Shown here: positions 54,581-64,000 of the stretch, piece after piece
Position numbering within the stretch: position 1 is the stretch's first letter
How the letters are laid out: every line of letters begins with the position of its first letter
Assembly: GCA_910583985.1 (NCBI GenBank)
Contig: CAJTYA010000010.1
Coordinates: forward strand, 1-64,000
DNA length: 64,000 nucleotides
Direction: 5' to 3'
DNA from: an uncultured Alistipes sp.
GTDB taxonomy: Bacteria; Bacteroidota; Bacteroidia; Bacteroidales; Rikenellaceae
Notes under the pieces: generated by a model
The model's input: only the letters and a program-made list of their open reading frames with translations
Databases searched by the model: none
What the model was told of the DNA's origin: nothing
Position numbers and translations under genes: made by a program

Positions 54581-55292
54581 CGCTCTGCGGAGCGAGGTCC
54601 GGCAGTCCGCAACGAAAAAGGCGGGGCGGCTGCACGAAGCGCGACAAGGGCGAATCGATTTCCGCACCGCCGTCCGCGACACACCTTATTCTATTATGTT
54701 ATGACGGACCGGTGCGACGATCCATCGGCCGGTCCGTATACCGATACTCCCGGCAAAAAGATCGCACCGTGCCTTATGACCGGCGACCTCATGCCTCCCG
54801 TCGAGGCTTTTCAGGACCGGTCCGAACTCGCGGCCGGAGATGGCGAAAGGAGGCGGCGGACCGGATCGTTGCCACTCGAAACGCCGATACACCGAAAGAC
54901 CGAGCCGTCCCGTTCGGCACCGCGCCGGACGGACAGCGGAAAGTCCGGTTTTCCGCCGGTCGTGCCCGTTCCGAATTTCTCCGATCCGGCAAGCGGGAAA
55001 GAAAGGCAAGCGGGAAGCGGCCATCGGCCCCGGCCTCCGGAGACGAGCATTCGCCCGACGCGGACCGTCCCGACACGACCGGACGACCGGCATCGCCGGC
55101 AACGGAAACGCGCCGGAAAGGAAGCGCGCCGGGAAAATCGCACGCGGCTTTCGTGCGCTCCCCCGACCCGAACGTCCTCATTGCCGGCACGCGACGGCAT
55201 CGACACTCGTTTCGCGCCGTTCTTTTTCGGTCCGGAGAGGACGAATACGGTAAAAAAACCGTAAATTTGACCGCACACAGACACCCGATCCG
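54581..55292. other. 712-bp gap inside the mre cluster
   Basis: Genes mreC and mreD are normally adjacent. Here 712 bp without a supported gene lie between them. The left end has a small GCTCTGCGGAGC dyad; the right end holds TAAATTTG at 55262-55269, a -7 element for mreD. Open frames (54701-55264 plus, 54811-55284 minus) are Arg/Pro/Ser-rich and have no domain. Confidence 0.6.
55262..55269 (+). promoter_or_regulatory. -7 element of a separate mreD promoter
   Basis: TAAATTTG fits TAnnTTTG and lies 23 nt before the mreD ATG, so mreD-mrdA-rodA may be transcribed independently of mreBC. Confidence 0.5.
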
Positions 55293-55808
55293 ATGCAACG
55301 AGCCATAGAATACGCCGTGTTGTTTCTCGTCATGGTCATCCTGCAAGTCTTTCTGTTCAGCAGGGTGGGATTCAGCATATACCTGCATCCGCTGCCTTAC
55401 GTGGCTTTCATCGTGCTGCTGCCCATGGAAATCGCTCCGGTCGCCCTGTTGGGGTTGGGGCTGCTGACCGGCCTGACGATGGACTTTTTCATGGCGACGG
55501 CCGGCATCAATACGATTTCCACGCTCTTCGTCTCGTTCTGCCGGCCCACGCTGCTGAATCTGCTGGCGGGCAAGGACGAAGTCCGGGACGGCGGCATACC
55601 GAACGTGAATCGACTGGGATTCAAGAAATTCATCCGGTACGCCGGGGTCATGTCGTTTCTGCTGTGCGCATCGTTCTTCATGCTCGAATCCCTCTCGTGG
55701 AAATATTTCCACATCACGGCCCTGCGCATCGTGCTCAGTTGGGCCGTTACGCTGCTGCTCGTCTATCTCTGCCAGAGGCTCTTTTCGGTAAACCGTAAAA
55801 AAAGCTGA
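55293..55808 (+). CDS. mreD: Rod-shape-determining protein MreD
   Basis: A 171-residue polytopic membrane protein with five to six hydrophobic helices, of the MreD type. Conserved traits are the LQVFLFSRVGFSIYLHPLPYV start and the GLLTGLTMDFF motif. It works with MreC and PBP2/RodA in cell elongation. It ends 4 bp before the mrdA start. Confidence 0.88.
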   Translation: MQRAIEYAVLFLVMVILQVFLFSRVGFSIYLHPLPYVAFIVLLPMEIAPVALLGLGLLTGLTMDFFMATAGINTISTLFVSFCRPTLLNLLAGKDEVRDGGIPNVNRLGFKKFIRYAGVMSFLLCASFFMLESLSWKYFHITALRIVLSWAVTLLLVYLCQRLFSVNRKKS

Positions 55809-55812
55809 AACC

Positions 55813-57648
55813 GTGAACGGCATGGATCGGGTCAAAATTCTCAGGGCGACCGTCGTCGCCGTCACGATCGTCATCGTGCTGCGCCTGTTCTACATCCAGG
55901 TCATCGACGAACGCTACAAAGCCCATGCGGACAACAACGTGCTCCGCTACATGGTGCAATATCCCCCGCGCGGCGAAGTCTACGACCGCAACGGCGCCTT
56001 TCTCGTCCAGAGCAAGGAAGCCTACGACTTGATGGCCGTGCCGCGCGAAATCAAACCTTTCGACACCGTGGCGATGAGCCGCATCCTCGGCATACCGGTC
56101 GAACGCATCCGCAAAGAACTTCTCAAAGCCAACCTGTTTTCGCGCCGACGGCCTTCGGCCATCGCCAAGCTGTTACCCAAGGAGGTGAAGCTGCGCTTCG
56201 AGGAGCACGGGTTTCCGGGCTTCTACACCGTCTACCGGACGGTACGCTCCTACCCAACCAAAATGGCGGGCAACCTGCTGGGGTACGTGGGCGAGGTGAA
56301 CGAAAAGATCGTCGAGCGGAATCCGTACTACCGCAGCGGCGACTACATCGGCATGAGCGGCATCGAGCAAGCCTACGAGGAGGTGCTGCGGGGCGTCAAG
56401 GGCGTGAAGATCGACATGGTGGACGTGCACGGCATACCGAAAGGTTCCTACATGGGCGGCATATACGACACGATGCCCTCGCCCGGCGTAGCCATCACCT
56501 GCACGATCGACGGCCGGCTTCAGGCCTTGGCCGAGGAGCTGATGCAGAACAAGGTGGGCAGCGTCGTGGCCATCGAACCGGCTACGGGCGAAATTCTCGT
56601 CATGGTCAGCAGTCCAGGTTACGATCCCGACGAGTTGGTGGGACGCGAGCGAGGCAACAACTACATGAAGCTGCTCGGCGATCCTCGGCGGCCGCTCTTC
56701 AACCGGGCCGTCATGTCGTCCTACCCGCCGGGGTCAACGTTTAAGGTTTTGCAGGGCCTCATCGGCATGCAGGAGGGCACGCTGGTGCCGTCGCAGACCC
56801 ATCCCTGCTACGGAGGGCCCAAGGCCTACCCGTTCGGCCGGGGCATGGCCTGCCACTCGCACAGTTCGCCCCGCGACCTCTACGGCGCCATCGCCACGTC
56901 GTGCAACCCCTATTTCTGCTACGAGTTCCGCAACATTCTCGAAAACAAAAAATACGAGGACATCGGGGAGGCTTTCGACGTATGGGCCGACTACGTGCGC
57001 AGCTTCGGATACGGCCGCAAGCTCGGATCGGACTTCACCGGCGAGCTGAACGGCAACGTCCCCTCGGCGGAATTTTACGACAAAAGATACAAGGGGCGCT
57101 GGAACGGCCTCACCGTCCTCTCGCTAGCCATCGGTCAGGGCGAACTGGGATGCACGCCGTTGCAGATGGCCAACATGGTGGCCACGATCGCCAACCGGGG
57201 CTACTACTACATTCCGCACGTGGTCAAGCGGATCCACGACCGCGACTCCATCGACAGTCGCTTCTACGAACGCCACTATCCGAAGGTGGACGCCCGCTAT
57301 TTCGACCCCATCGTCGAGGGCATGTACCAAGCCGTGAACGGCGGCGGAACGGGATGGGTGGCTGCCGTACCGGGGTTAGAGATCTGCGGCAAGACGGGCA
57401 CCGCACAGAACCCGCACGGAAGCGACCACAGCACGTTCTTCTGTTTCGCCCCGCGCAACAATCCCCGCATCGCCGTATCGGTCTACGTCGAAAACGGACG
57501 CTTCGGCGCGACGATCGCCGCGCCGATAGCCAGTCTCGTCACCGAATATTACCTGACCGACACGATCACGCGCCCGGAGATGGTGGAACGGGTGAAAAAC
57601 ATGCAAATAGCCTATCCTTATTATGACCGACAGCGAAAGGACCGATAA
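55813..57648 (+). CDS. mrdA: Penicillin-binding protein 2 (elongasome transpeptidase)
   Basis: A 611-residue class B PBP. One N-terminal membrane helix (~12-30), a dimerisation/pedestal domain (PPRGEVYDRNG), and the transpeptidase domain with catalytic Ser308 (GSTFK), SCN at 363 and KTG at 527. The start is GTG 55813 or ATG 55822 three codons on. It crosslinks lateral wall peptidoglycan with RodA. The gene overlaps rodA by 26 bp, indicating coupling. Confidence 0.97.
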   Translation: MNGMDRVKILRATVVAVTIVIVLRLFYIQVIDERYKAHADNNVLRYMVQYPPRGEVYDRNGAFLVQSKEAYDLMAVPREIKPFDTVAMSRILGIPVERIRKELLKANLFSRRRPSAIAKLLPKEVKLRFEEHGFPGFYTVYRTVRSYPTKMAGNLLGYVGEVNEKIVERNPYYRSGDYIGMSGIEQAYEEVLRGVKGVKIDMVDVHGIPKGSYMGGIYDTMPSPGVAITCTIDGRLQALAEELMQNKVGSVVAIEPATGEILVMVSSPGYDPDELVGRERGNNYMKLLGDPRRPLFNRAVMSSYPPGSTFKVLQGLIGMQEGTLVPSQTHPCYGGPKAYPFGRGMACHSHSSPRDLYGAIATSCNPYFCYEFRNILENKKYEDIGEAFDVWADYVRSFGYGRKLGSDFTGELNGNVPSAEFYDKRYKGRWNGLTVLSLAIGQGELGCTPLQMANMVATIANRGYYYIPHVVKRIHDRDSIDSRFYERHYPKVDARYFDPIVEGMYQAVNGGGTGWVAAVPGLEICGKTGTAQNPHGSDHSTFFCFAPRNNPRIAVSVYVENGRFGATIAAPIASLVTEYYLTDTITRPEMVERVKNMQIAYPYYDRQRKDR

Positions 57649-59062
57649 CCTCGCCCCCGGACGCGTGGACTGGGTGGCCATAGCCGTCTTCGTCGCGCTG
57701 GTGATGATGGGATGGCTCAACCTCTATGCAGCCGTCTACGACGACGAGCATGCGAGCATCTTCGACATCGGACAGCGCTACGGCATGCAGATGATCTGGA
57801 TGGGCGTGTCGGCTTTCGTCGCCGTGTCGATCCTGCTCATCGACGCCAAATATTACCACGTGCTGGCCTACCCGCTCTACTGGATCGCCGTGCTCGTCCT
57901 CGTGGGCGTGCTGTTTCTGGGCAAGGAAGTCCACGGAGCCCGCTCGTGGATCGTCATGGGGCCCGTGGCCATCCAGCCCACCGAGTTCGTCAAGTTCACG
58001 ACCGCGCTGGCGCTGGCCCGCTACATGAGCTCCTATACGTTCGACATCCGCCGGATGCACGACCTGCTGCGCATCGGCCTGCTGCTGGGCATCCCGGTGC
58101 TCATCGTCATGTTGCAGAACGACACGGGCTCGGCTCTCGTCTACGGATCGTTCCTGTTCATGCTCTATCGGGAAGGGTTCAACGGATGGGTCTACATCGC
58201 GCTGTTGATGATCGTCTCGCTGTTCGTCTTTTCGTTCCTGCTCGATCCGACGATGCTGCTCATCGTGCTGATCGCGGTATGCGTCGCAGGGGAAGGCATC
58301 GTCAACGGGGACTGGCGCGCCAAAATCGTCTATTTAGCGGGACTGGCACTGGGTTCGATCCTGCTCTACGCGGCGTTCAACCTGTCGGGCGTCGAGCTGA
58401 GCTGGCACTCGGCCATCCTCATCGCCACCGTGCTGTCGGTGGGAGCGGTCGTGCTGTACGCCTACCGCCGCAAGATACGCAACATCGCGATCTTCATCCT
58501 GCTCTTTTTCGGGTCTTTAGGCTTCACCTACACGATCGACTACGCTTTCGAGCACCTGCTCCAGACCCACCAGCAGAAACGCATCCTCGACCTGCTGGGC
58601 ATCGAGTCCGACCTCAAGGGATGGGGCTACAACGTCAACCAGTCGAAAATCGCCATCGGCTCCGGCGGTTTTTCGGGCAAGGGCTTTCTGGAAGGCACGC
58701 AGACCAAATTCAACTTCGTCCCCGAACAGAGCACCGACTTCATCTTCTGCACCGTCGGCGAGGAGTGGGGCTTTCTGGGCAGCGCGCTCGTGGTCGTGCT
58801 GTTCGCCGTGCTGATTCTGCGGCTCGTGCGCATGGGCGAACGCCAGAGGGAACCTTTCGGGCGCATCTACTGTTATTGCGTGGCTTCGATCTTTCTTTTC
58901 CACGTAGCCGTCAACATCGGCATGACGATTGGAATCATGCCTGTCATCGGCATCCCCCTGCCCTTCTTCAGCTACGGGGGCTCGTCGATGATCGCATTCA
59001 CCGTGTTGCTGTTCGTCGCCATCAGGCTGGATGCGGCCAAAAGAGAATTTTCATCGCTGTAA
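57623..59062 (+). CDS. rodA: Peptidoglycan glycosyltransferase RodA
   Basis: A 479-residue SEDS-family polymerase with about ten membrane helices. Key motifs: GKEVHGARSWIVMGPVAIQP, TEFVKF, LQNDTGSALVYG, then QSKIAIGSGGFSGKGFLEGTQ, FVPEQSTDFIF and the final GIPLPFFSYGGSS. It polymerises lipid II with PBP2. It overlaps mrdA by 26 bp and is followed 17 bp later by the P-type ATPase. Longer than E. coli RodA because of an insert at residues ~230-310, common in Bacteroidetes. Confidence 0.96.
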   Translation: MTDSERTDNLAPGRVDWVAIAVFVALVMMGWLNLYAAVYDDEHASIFDIGQRYGMQMIWMGVSAFVAVSILLIDAKYYHVLAYPLYWIAVLVLVGVLFLGKEVHGARSWIVMGPVAIQPTEFVKFTTALALARYMSSYTFDIRRMHDLLRIGLLLGIPVLIVMLQNDTGSALVYGSFLFMLYREGFNGWVYIALLMIVSLFVFSFLLDPTMLLIVLIAVCVAGEGIVNGDWRAKIVYLAGLALGSILLYAAFNLSGVELSWHSAILIATVLSVGAVVLYAYRRKIRNIAIFILLFFGSLGFTYTIDYAFEHLLQTHQQKRILDLLGIESDLKGWGYNVNQSKIAIGSGGFSGKGFLEGTQTKFNFVPEQSTDFIFCTVGEEWGFLGSALVVVLFAVLILRLVRMGERQREPFGRIYCYCVASIFLFHVAVNIGMTIGIMPVIGIPLPFFSYGGSSMIAFTVLLFVAIRLDAAKREFSSL

Positions 59063-59079
59063 ACCAAACGATCACCGCC

Positions 59080-61632
59080 ATGACCGACCGACTCCAAGGA
59101 CTCTCGCAGGCCGAAGTGCTCCGAAGCAGGGAGCAGTACGGCGCGAACCTGCTCACGCCGCCGAAACGCAAATCGCTGTGGAGGCTGTTTTTCGAAAAAT
59201 TCAACGACCCGGTTATCCGCATCCTGCTCGTGGCGGCGCTGTTGTCGCTGGGCATCGGGTTCATCCACCGCGAATTCGCCGAGGCCATCGGTATTTTCTG
59301 CGCCATCTTTCTGGCTACGGGCGTCGCCTTCTGGTTCGAATATGACGCCATGAAGAAATTCGACGTGCTCAACAGCAGCAACGACGAGACTCCGGTCAAG
59401 GTCGTCCGCGACGGCGAGGTGATGGAAATCCCCAAGCACGAGGTCGTCGTGGGCGACACGGTCGTCCTGCAAAGCGGCGAGGAGGTGCCTGCCGACGGAC
59501 GGCTCGTCGAGGCCGTCTCGCTGAAGGTCAACGAATCGACGCTGACCGGCGAAACGCAGACCGACAAGACCACCGACCCCGCCCGTTTCGACAAGGAGGC
59601 CCCCTACCCTTCGGACCGGGTCATGCGGGGCACGACGGTGATCGAAGGACACGGCGTGATGGAAGTGTCGGCCGTGGGCGACGCTACCGAATTCGGACAC
59701 GTCGCACGGCAGGCCACTGTCGAAAGCGACAAGGAAACCCCGCTGAACCGCCAGTTGCAGAAACTCTCGAAACTCATCGGCCGCGTAGGCATCTCGCTGG
59801 CCGTCGTGACGTTCGCGGCCCTGTGCATCAAAGGCGTTTTCTTCGAAGGGCTGCTCGCCGCCGACTGGCTCACGATCGCCTCCGAAATCCTGCGCTATTT
59901 CATGGTAGCCGTCACGCTCATCGTCGTGGCCGTACCCGAAGGGCTCCCGATGAGTGTCACGCTCTCGCTGGCCGTCAACATGCGGAGGATGCTCAAAACC
60001 AACAACCTCGTGCGCAAGATGCACGCCAGCGAAACGATGGGAGCCATCACCGTCATCTGCACCGACAAGACGGGCACGCTGACGCGCAACGAAATGCGGG
60101 TGCACGAAATCCGCTTCTACGATCCGGAAGGCGAACGCCTCATCGGCGAGGGGATCGCCGCCAACTCGACGGCCTTTCTGGACGGACACGGCAAACCGAT
60201 CGGCAATCCGACCGAGGGGGCGCTGCTGCTGTGGCTGCGCGACCGGGGCGAAGACTACGCCGCGCTGCGGCACGGCGTCCGGATCGTCGACCAGCTCACC
60301 TTCACCACCGAACGCAAGTTCATGGCCACGCTGGTCGACTCGGCCGAGGGACGCATGCTCTACGTCAAGGGGGCGCCCGAAATCGTGCTGGCGAAATGCC
60401 CCGGATTCGAGGCCCGCGCGGAAGCGGAAAAACGGCTGGCCGACTACCAGAACATGGCCATGCGGACGCTGGGATTCGCCTATGCCCGGACCGGGGCCGA
60501 GAGCTGCGACGAGGCGCTGGCCTCCGGCGCGTTGCACTTCACCGGCATCGCAGCCATTTCGGACCCCGTGCGCGACGACGTGCCGGCGGCCGTGCGCGAA
60601 TGTCTGGATGCCGGCATCGCCGTGAAGATCGTCACAGGCGACACCCCCGCCACGGCCCGCGAAATCGGCCGCAGGATCGGGCTGTGGACGCCTCAGGACA
60701 CGGAACTCAACCACATCACCGGCACGGAATTCGCGGCCCTGAGCGACGAGGAGTTGCTCGGTCGCGTCGGCTCGCTCAAAATCATGTCGCGCGCCCGGCC
60801 GCTCGACAAGCAGCGGCTCGTGCGGCTGCTCCAGCAGCGGGGCGAGGTGGTGGCCGTGACGGGAGACGGCACGAACGACGCGCCGGCGCTGAACTTCGCG
60901 CAGGTGGGTCTGTCGATGGGCTCCGGAACGTCGGTCGCCAAGGAGGCCAGCGACATCACGCTGATGGACGACTCGTTCGGCAGCATCGCCACGGCCGTCA
61001 TGTGGGGGCGCTCGCTGTACAAAAACATCCAGCGCTTCGTGCTGTTCCAACTGACGATCAACTTCGTGGCCATCGTCATCGTGCTGCTGGGCTCGATCTT
61101 CGGCAGCGAACTGCCGCTGACCGTCACGCAGATGCTGTGGGTGAACCTCATCATGGACACTTTCGCGGCACTGGCCCTCGCCTCGCTGCCCCCCAGCCGG
61201 AGCGTCATGCGCGAGAAACCGCGCCGCAACGGCGATTTCATTCTCTCGCGTCCCATGATACGCTCGATCGTCGGCACGGGCTCGCTGTTCGTCGCCGTGC
61301 TGCTGGGCATGCTCGCGGCCTTCGGGTCCGACATCACCGTCTACGAGCTGTCGGCCTTTTTCACCGTGTTCGTCATGCTCCAGTTCTGGAACATGTTCAA
61401 CGCCAAAGCCTTCGGCACAGGACGCTCGGCTTTCGCCGGATTGGGCGGATGCTACGCCTTCTTGGGCGTGCTGGCGTTGATTCTGGTCGGGCAGTTCGCC
61501 ATCGTCACGTGGGGCGGCGAAGTGTTCCGCACCGTCCCGCTGAGCCCGCGCGATTGGGGACTCGTCATCGGAGCCACCTCGGCGGTCTTGTGGGGCGGCG
61601 AACTCGTCCGGCTGATCGGACGGAAGAAGTGA
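59080..61632 (+). CDS. P-type Ca2+-transporting ATPase (P2 type)
   Basis: An 850-residue cation pump. An N-terminal cation-ATPase domain (LQGLSQAEVLRSREQYGANLL) is followed by the actuator TLTGETQ motif, PEGLP in helix 4 (near residue 286), the phosphorylation site ICTDKTGTLT (Asp329), KGAPEIVL in the nucleotide domain, TGDGTNDAPAL and the C-terminal membrane helices. PEGLP and the domain order fit PMCA-like Ca2+ pumps. ATG 59080 lies 17 bp after rodA, so it may be read through from the rodA transcript, though its role is unrelated. A strong terminator follows. Confidence 0.93.
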   Translation: MTDRLQGLSQAEVLRSREQYGANLLTPPKRKSLWRLFFEKFNDPVIRILLVAALLSLGIGFIHREFAEAIGIFCAIFLATGVAFWFEYDAMKKFDVLNSSNDETPVKVVRDGEVMEIPKHEVVVGDTVVLQSGEEVPADGRLVEAVSLKVNESTLTGETQTDKTTDPARFDKEAPYPSDRVMRGTTVIEGHGVMEVSAVGDATEFGHVARQATVESDKETPLNRQLQKLSKLIGRVGISLAVVTFAALCIKGVFFEGLLAADWLTIASEILRYFMVAVTLIVVAVPEGLPMSVTLSLAVNMRRMLKTNNLVRKMHASETMGAITVICTDKTGTLTRNEMRVHEIRFYDPEGERLIGEGIAANSTAFLDGHGKPIGNPTEGALLLWLRDRGEDYAALRHGVRIVDQLTFTTERKFMATLVDSAEGRMLYVKGAPEIVLAKCPGFEARAEAEKRLADYQNMAMRTLGFAYARTGAESCDEALASGALHFTGIAAISDPVRDDVPAAVRECLDAGIAVKIVTGDTPATAREIGRRIGLWTPQDTELNHITGTEFAALSDEELLGRVGSLKIMSRARPLDKQRLVRLLQQRGEVVAVTGDGTNDAPALNFAQVGLSMGSGTSVAKEASDITLMDDSFGSIATAVMWGRSLYKNIQRFVLFQLTINFVAIVIVLLGSIFGSELPLTVTQMLWVNLIMDTFAALALASLPPSRSVMREKPRRNGDFILSRPMIRSIVGTGSLFVAVLLGMLAAFGSDITVYELSAFFTVFVMLQFWNMFNAKAFGTGRSAFAGLGGCYAFLGVLALILVGQFAIVTWGGEVFRTVPLSPRDWGLVIGATSAVLWGGELVRLIGRKK

Positions 61633-62291
61633 CGGAAGCAGCAAGAAAAAACAGGAAAGGAAACAGAGGGGTTTCCCGCCGGTATACCCGCAGGCCCATC
61701 GCCGGGCAGAAAACGGACCGAATGTCCGAATCCGCGAAACACGCGAAACGGCCGCTCCGAACAGTTATAAATCTGTAAGCGAATGCGTAGACGCACCGAG
61801 ATGCGTCTACGCATTCGCTTTTTTCCGTTGCAATGCCGCAAGCAGAAACTCCGCCCGCTCTCCCTCCGGACAGACGATTCCTCTAAAAAAGACGACACGA
61901 AATTCCCGCCGCGAACGGGTCCGAACATCGGCAGCGACCGTCGTTTCCCGATCCGTACTTCGTAAGTCCGTCCGCACAGACGGGCCCGACGCATTTGAAA
62001 AAACGAAGAAAAAGAAACGAAACGCCGAGACTACGACGAGCACCGCAACGACGACTGCGATACCATCGAACGAAGGCAAAACGCCGTCGGAACGAAGCCG
62101 AATCCCCGAAAAACGAGGCTCCCGGAAAGGCAGCACGACGCCGGACCGAGGAGAGAAACGGCTCCCCGACGCTCCCGTCCCGATCCGGTACCCGGACAGG
62201 CACCCGAACCGGGGACAGCAGCAAACGGCGACGAGACCGGGCGGACGCCCGGATGCTCCGGACTTCCTTTCGAAAACGGCACCGGCCCGGT
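61633..62291. other. Convergent spacer between the Ca2+ pump and the TolC-type gene
   Basis: Contains the strong rightward terminator and otherwise 465 bp (61826-62291) with nothing recognised. Confidence 0.55.
61777..61825 (+). terminator. Terminator of the elongasome/Ca2+ pump run
   Basis: A perfect 19-bp stem (61777-61795 with 61802-61820) with a 6-nt loop, followed by a T-run. It lies 145 bp after the ATPase stop. Confidence 0.92.
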
Positions 62292-63575
62292 CTAACGGGG
62301 CAGGATGCCGGCGGCCTTGCGGTAGGCGGCGACGGCCACCTTCTCGTTGAAGTTGGCGGTGATGGCGTTCGTATAGGCCTGAAGCCACGAAAGCTGGGCC
62401 GATATGACGTCGAGAATCGTCAGCAGTCCCTCGTTGTAGCTGAACGTGTTGAGCGAGAGATTTTCGCGGGCCACTTCGAGATTGGCTTCCGAAATATCGA
62501 TCTGGATGGAAGCCTCCATGATCTGGGTCCACGCCGTGGAAATGCCCAGCGTCAGGTCGTCGGCCGTCTGCGCGAGGGCATACTCGGCCGAACGCAGATC
62601 GGCACGGGCCGAAGCGACGGCGTGGCGACGTTCGCCCCAATGGAAAATCGGCACGCTCAGCCGCAGGAAGGTCAGTCCGTCCAACTCGGTCCGCCCGTTG
62701 AAGTTCGGGGTCTTGGGGTTCCACATACCCTGCACGCCCGCCGTAAGCTGCGGATGGAAACGGGACTCGACGAGCCGCACGCCGTAGCGGCGATAGTCGA
62801 TCTGCCGATGGGCCATGCGGTATTCGGGATGCCGGTCGAACGTCTCTTCGGGCGTCACGCGGTCGGGCAGCACGACGGGCTGCATGATCGAATCGGAGAC
62901 CGATCGCGGCAGGTCGGGCTCGGCTCCCGTCAGAATGTTGAAATTCTGCAACGAAATGCGGTACAGGTTTTCGACCCGGATGCGGCTGAACTCGGCCTCC
63001 CGGAGCCGCGTCTGGATCATCAACAGATCGGTTTTGGCGACGTAACCGTCGTCGAAGCGGGTTTTCACGATGTCGTACATCGCCCGGACGATCTCCTCGT
63101 AACGGGTCGAGACCCGAAGCAGCGCTTCGTTCGAAGCTAAATTCCAGTAATTGTATTCGGCTAAATAGGCCACTTCCAGTAGGGCCTGCTGCTGCCGGAG
63201 CTGCGAGAGGTCGTACCCGACCTCGGACTGGCGGTAGGCGTCACGGACGCTTCCGCCCAGATAGACGCTCTGCACCAGAGCGGGTTGCAGGCTGAACGAA
63301 TAGGGCCGCAACAGTTTCTCGGACTCGCCGTCCGAAGCGTAGCGGCTCTTGAAATTGACCGAAAAATCGCCGTCGACGCTCAGACGGGGCAAAAATCCGG
63401 TCTGTCGTTCGCGCATCGTTTCATGGGCCGCCTGCACGCTCTGCTCGGCCTGCTTGAGCGTATGACTGTATTCGAGCACCTGACGCCGGTATTCGTCGAG
63501 CGGCACGGCGGTCTGTGCCGAGGCCGGCCGCACCGACAGGGCGCCCAGCAGACAAAAGATCGGTAAGCATTTCAT
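62292..63575 (-). CDS. TolC-family outer membrane efflux protein
   Basis: A 427-residue outer membrane factor. A ~20-residue signal peptide precedes two repeats of the OEP domain with long helices (LEYSHTLKQAEQSVQAAHE, KTDLLMIQTRLREAEFSRI; then SARADLRSAEYALAQTADD, ARENLSLNTFSYNEGLLTIL) and intervening barrel strands (PRLSVDGDFSVNFKS). It forms the trimeric exit channel of a tripartite pump. It follows the RND pump gene by 21 bp. Confidence 0.94.
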   Translation of the reverse strand: MKCLPIFCLLGALSVRPASAQTAVPLDEYRRQVLEYSHTLKQAEQSVQAAHETMRERQTGFLPRLSVDGDFSVNFKSRYASDGESEKLLRPYSFSLQPALVQSVYLGGSVRDAYRQSEVGYDLSQLRQQQALLEVAYLAEYNYWNLASNEALLRVSTRYEEIVRAMYDIVKTRFDDGYVAKTDLLMIQTRLREAEFSRIRVENLYRISLQNFNILTGAEPDLPRSVSDSIMQPVVLPDRVTPEETFDRHPEYRMAHRQIDYRRYGVRLVESRFHPQLTAGVQGMWNPKTPNFNGRTELDGLTFLRLSVPIFHWGERRHAVASARADLRSAEYALAQTADDLTLGISTAWTQIMEASIQIDISEANLEVARENLSLNTFSYNEGLLTILDVISAQLSWLQAYTNAITANFNEKVAVAAYRKAAGILPR

Positions 63576-63596
63576 AGTCCCATTTTTACAGATTAC

Positions 63597-64000
63597 CTAT
63601 TCCGTCGCCCCGTCCGTTTCCGTCCGGAGCGGATCGCCCGGCGACGGCTTGCGGATTCCGGCGAACAGGCAGTAAGCCACAGGCAGCACCAGCACCGTCA
63701 GCAGCGAAGCCACGAGCAGACCGCCCATGATCGTGGCCGCCATGCCGCCGAACATCGAGTCGAAAAGCAGGGGCAGCATCCCCAGAATGGTCGTCCCGGA
63801 GGCCATCATCACCGGCACGATCCGCGAACGGGTGGCCGCCACCACGGCCTCGTAGGGCGGTCGTCCGGCACGGGTCTCGTCGCCGATGCGGTCCACCAGC
63901 ACGATGGCGTTCTTGATGTTCATGCCCACGAGACCCAAGAGGCCCAGCATGGCGAAGAAGTCGAACTGCTTTCCGGTGACGAGCAGTCCCAGCACCACGC
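63597..64000 (-). CDS. RND-family efflux pump permease, C-terminal part
   Basis: The last ~133 residues of an RND (AcrB-like) inner-membrane transporter cut by the right window edge. The family motifs NIKNAIVLVDRI, GTTILGMLPLLFDSMFGG and the last helices ending VLPVAYCLF are clear. The short tail is charged. Its TolC-type partner follows directly; the adaptor is expected upstream, outside the window. Confidence 0.93.
   Translation of the reverse strand, partial: VVLGLLVTGKQFDFFAMLGLLGLVGMNIKNAIVLVDRIGDETRAGRPPYEAVVAATRSRIVPVMMASGTTILGMLPLLFDSMFGGMAATIMGGLLVASLLTVLVLPVAYCLFAGIRKPSPGDPLRTETDGATE

Noticed and set aside
58972..61644. An 890-codon open frame antisense to the Ca2+ pump, and the long frame-shifted extension upstream of the pump from 57712
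   Set aside because: Both are GC-driven shadows; the extension overlaps rodA in another frame and the pump's N-terminal domain begins at 59080.

Overview
The window is chromosomal DNA of a high-GC member of the Bacteroidales, most like Alistipes (Rikenellaceae). The evidence is the coding content (BACON lipoprotein, PorT-like barrel, CotH lipoprotein, GlsA/GlsB glycine-lipid acyltransferases, two-cysteine DksA, minimal TatA/TatC pair), promoters of the Bacteroidetes type (TTTG, 18-20 nt, TAnnTTTG), the lack of obvious Shine-Dalgarno sequences, and a GC-rich genome. The species assignment is inference.

Layout. 0-8 kb: start of an RND adaptor gene, a CotH-type lipoprotein, then an ECF sigma factor and a TonB-domain anti-sigma-like protein transcribed away from a von Willebrand A lipoprotein-like gene. 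7-16 kb: a membrane-anchored PD-(D/E)XK-like protein behind tRNA-Lys(TTT), rnhA, dksA, ileS, a BACON lipoprotein and an M48 peptidase. 16-27 kb: gcvT, then an rsmH-TPR-outer-membrane-barrel run, glsA-glsB, and tatA-tatC. 29-39 kb: a long leftward run cls, PorT-like, phoH-like, purC, pepD, diacylglycerol kinase, GH78 rhamnosidase. 39-41 kb: a small membrane protein, greA and a SLOG protein. 41.6-46.3 kb is an accessory island: two divergent copies of one structured RNA flank three small XRE regulators and are followed by MNT-HEPN, RhuM and BRO/DinD genes. 47-51 kb: fba, pgi, gpsA. 51-61.6 kb: purH, mreB, mreC, mreD, mrdA (PBP2), rodA and a Ca2+-type P-ATPase. 62-64 kb: a TolC-type outer membrane factor and the tail of an RND pump.

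Two signals stand out. First, the paired RNAs at 41.7 and 43.2 kb (leftward strand) keep at least four helices by compensatory base changes while their core stays almost identical, and each ends in a rho-independent terminator; I cannot match them to a family I know. Second, several of the unusually long gene-free spacers contain diverged tandem repeats beside a gene 3' end. The clearest is gcvT, whose last ~20 codons and downstream sequence are present in two further decayed copies; similar arrays lie beside fba, greA and probably the TonB-domain gene.

Fifteen spacers of 300-1,740 bp hold no gene I can support. Long open frames there and opposite real genes are by-products of high GC.
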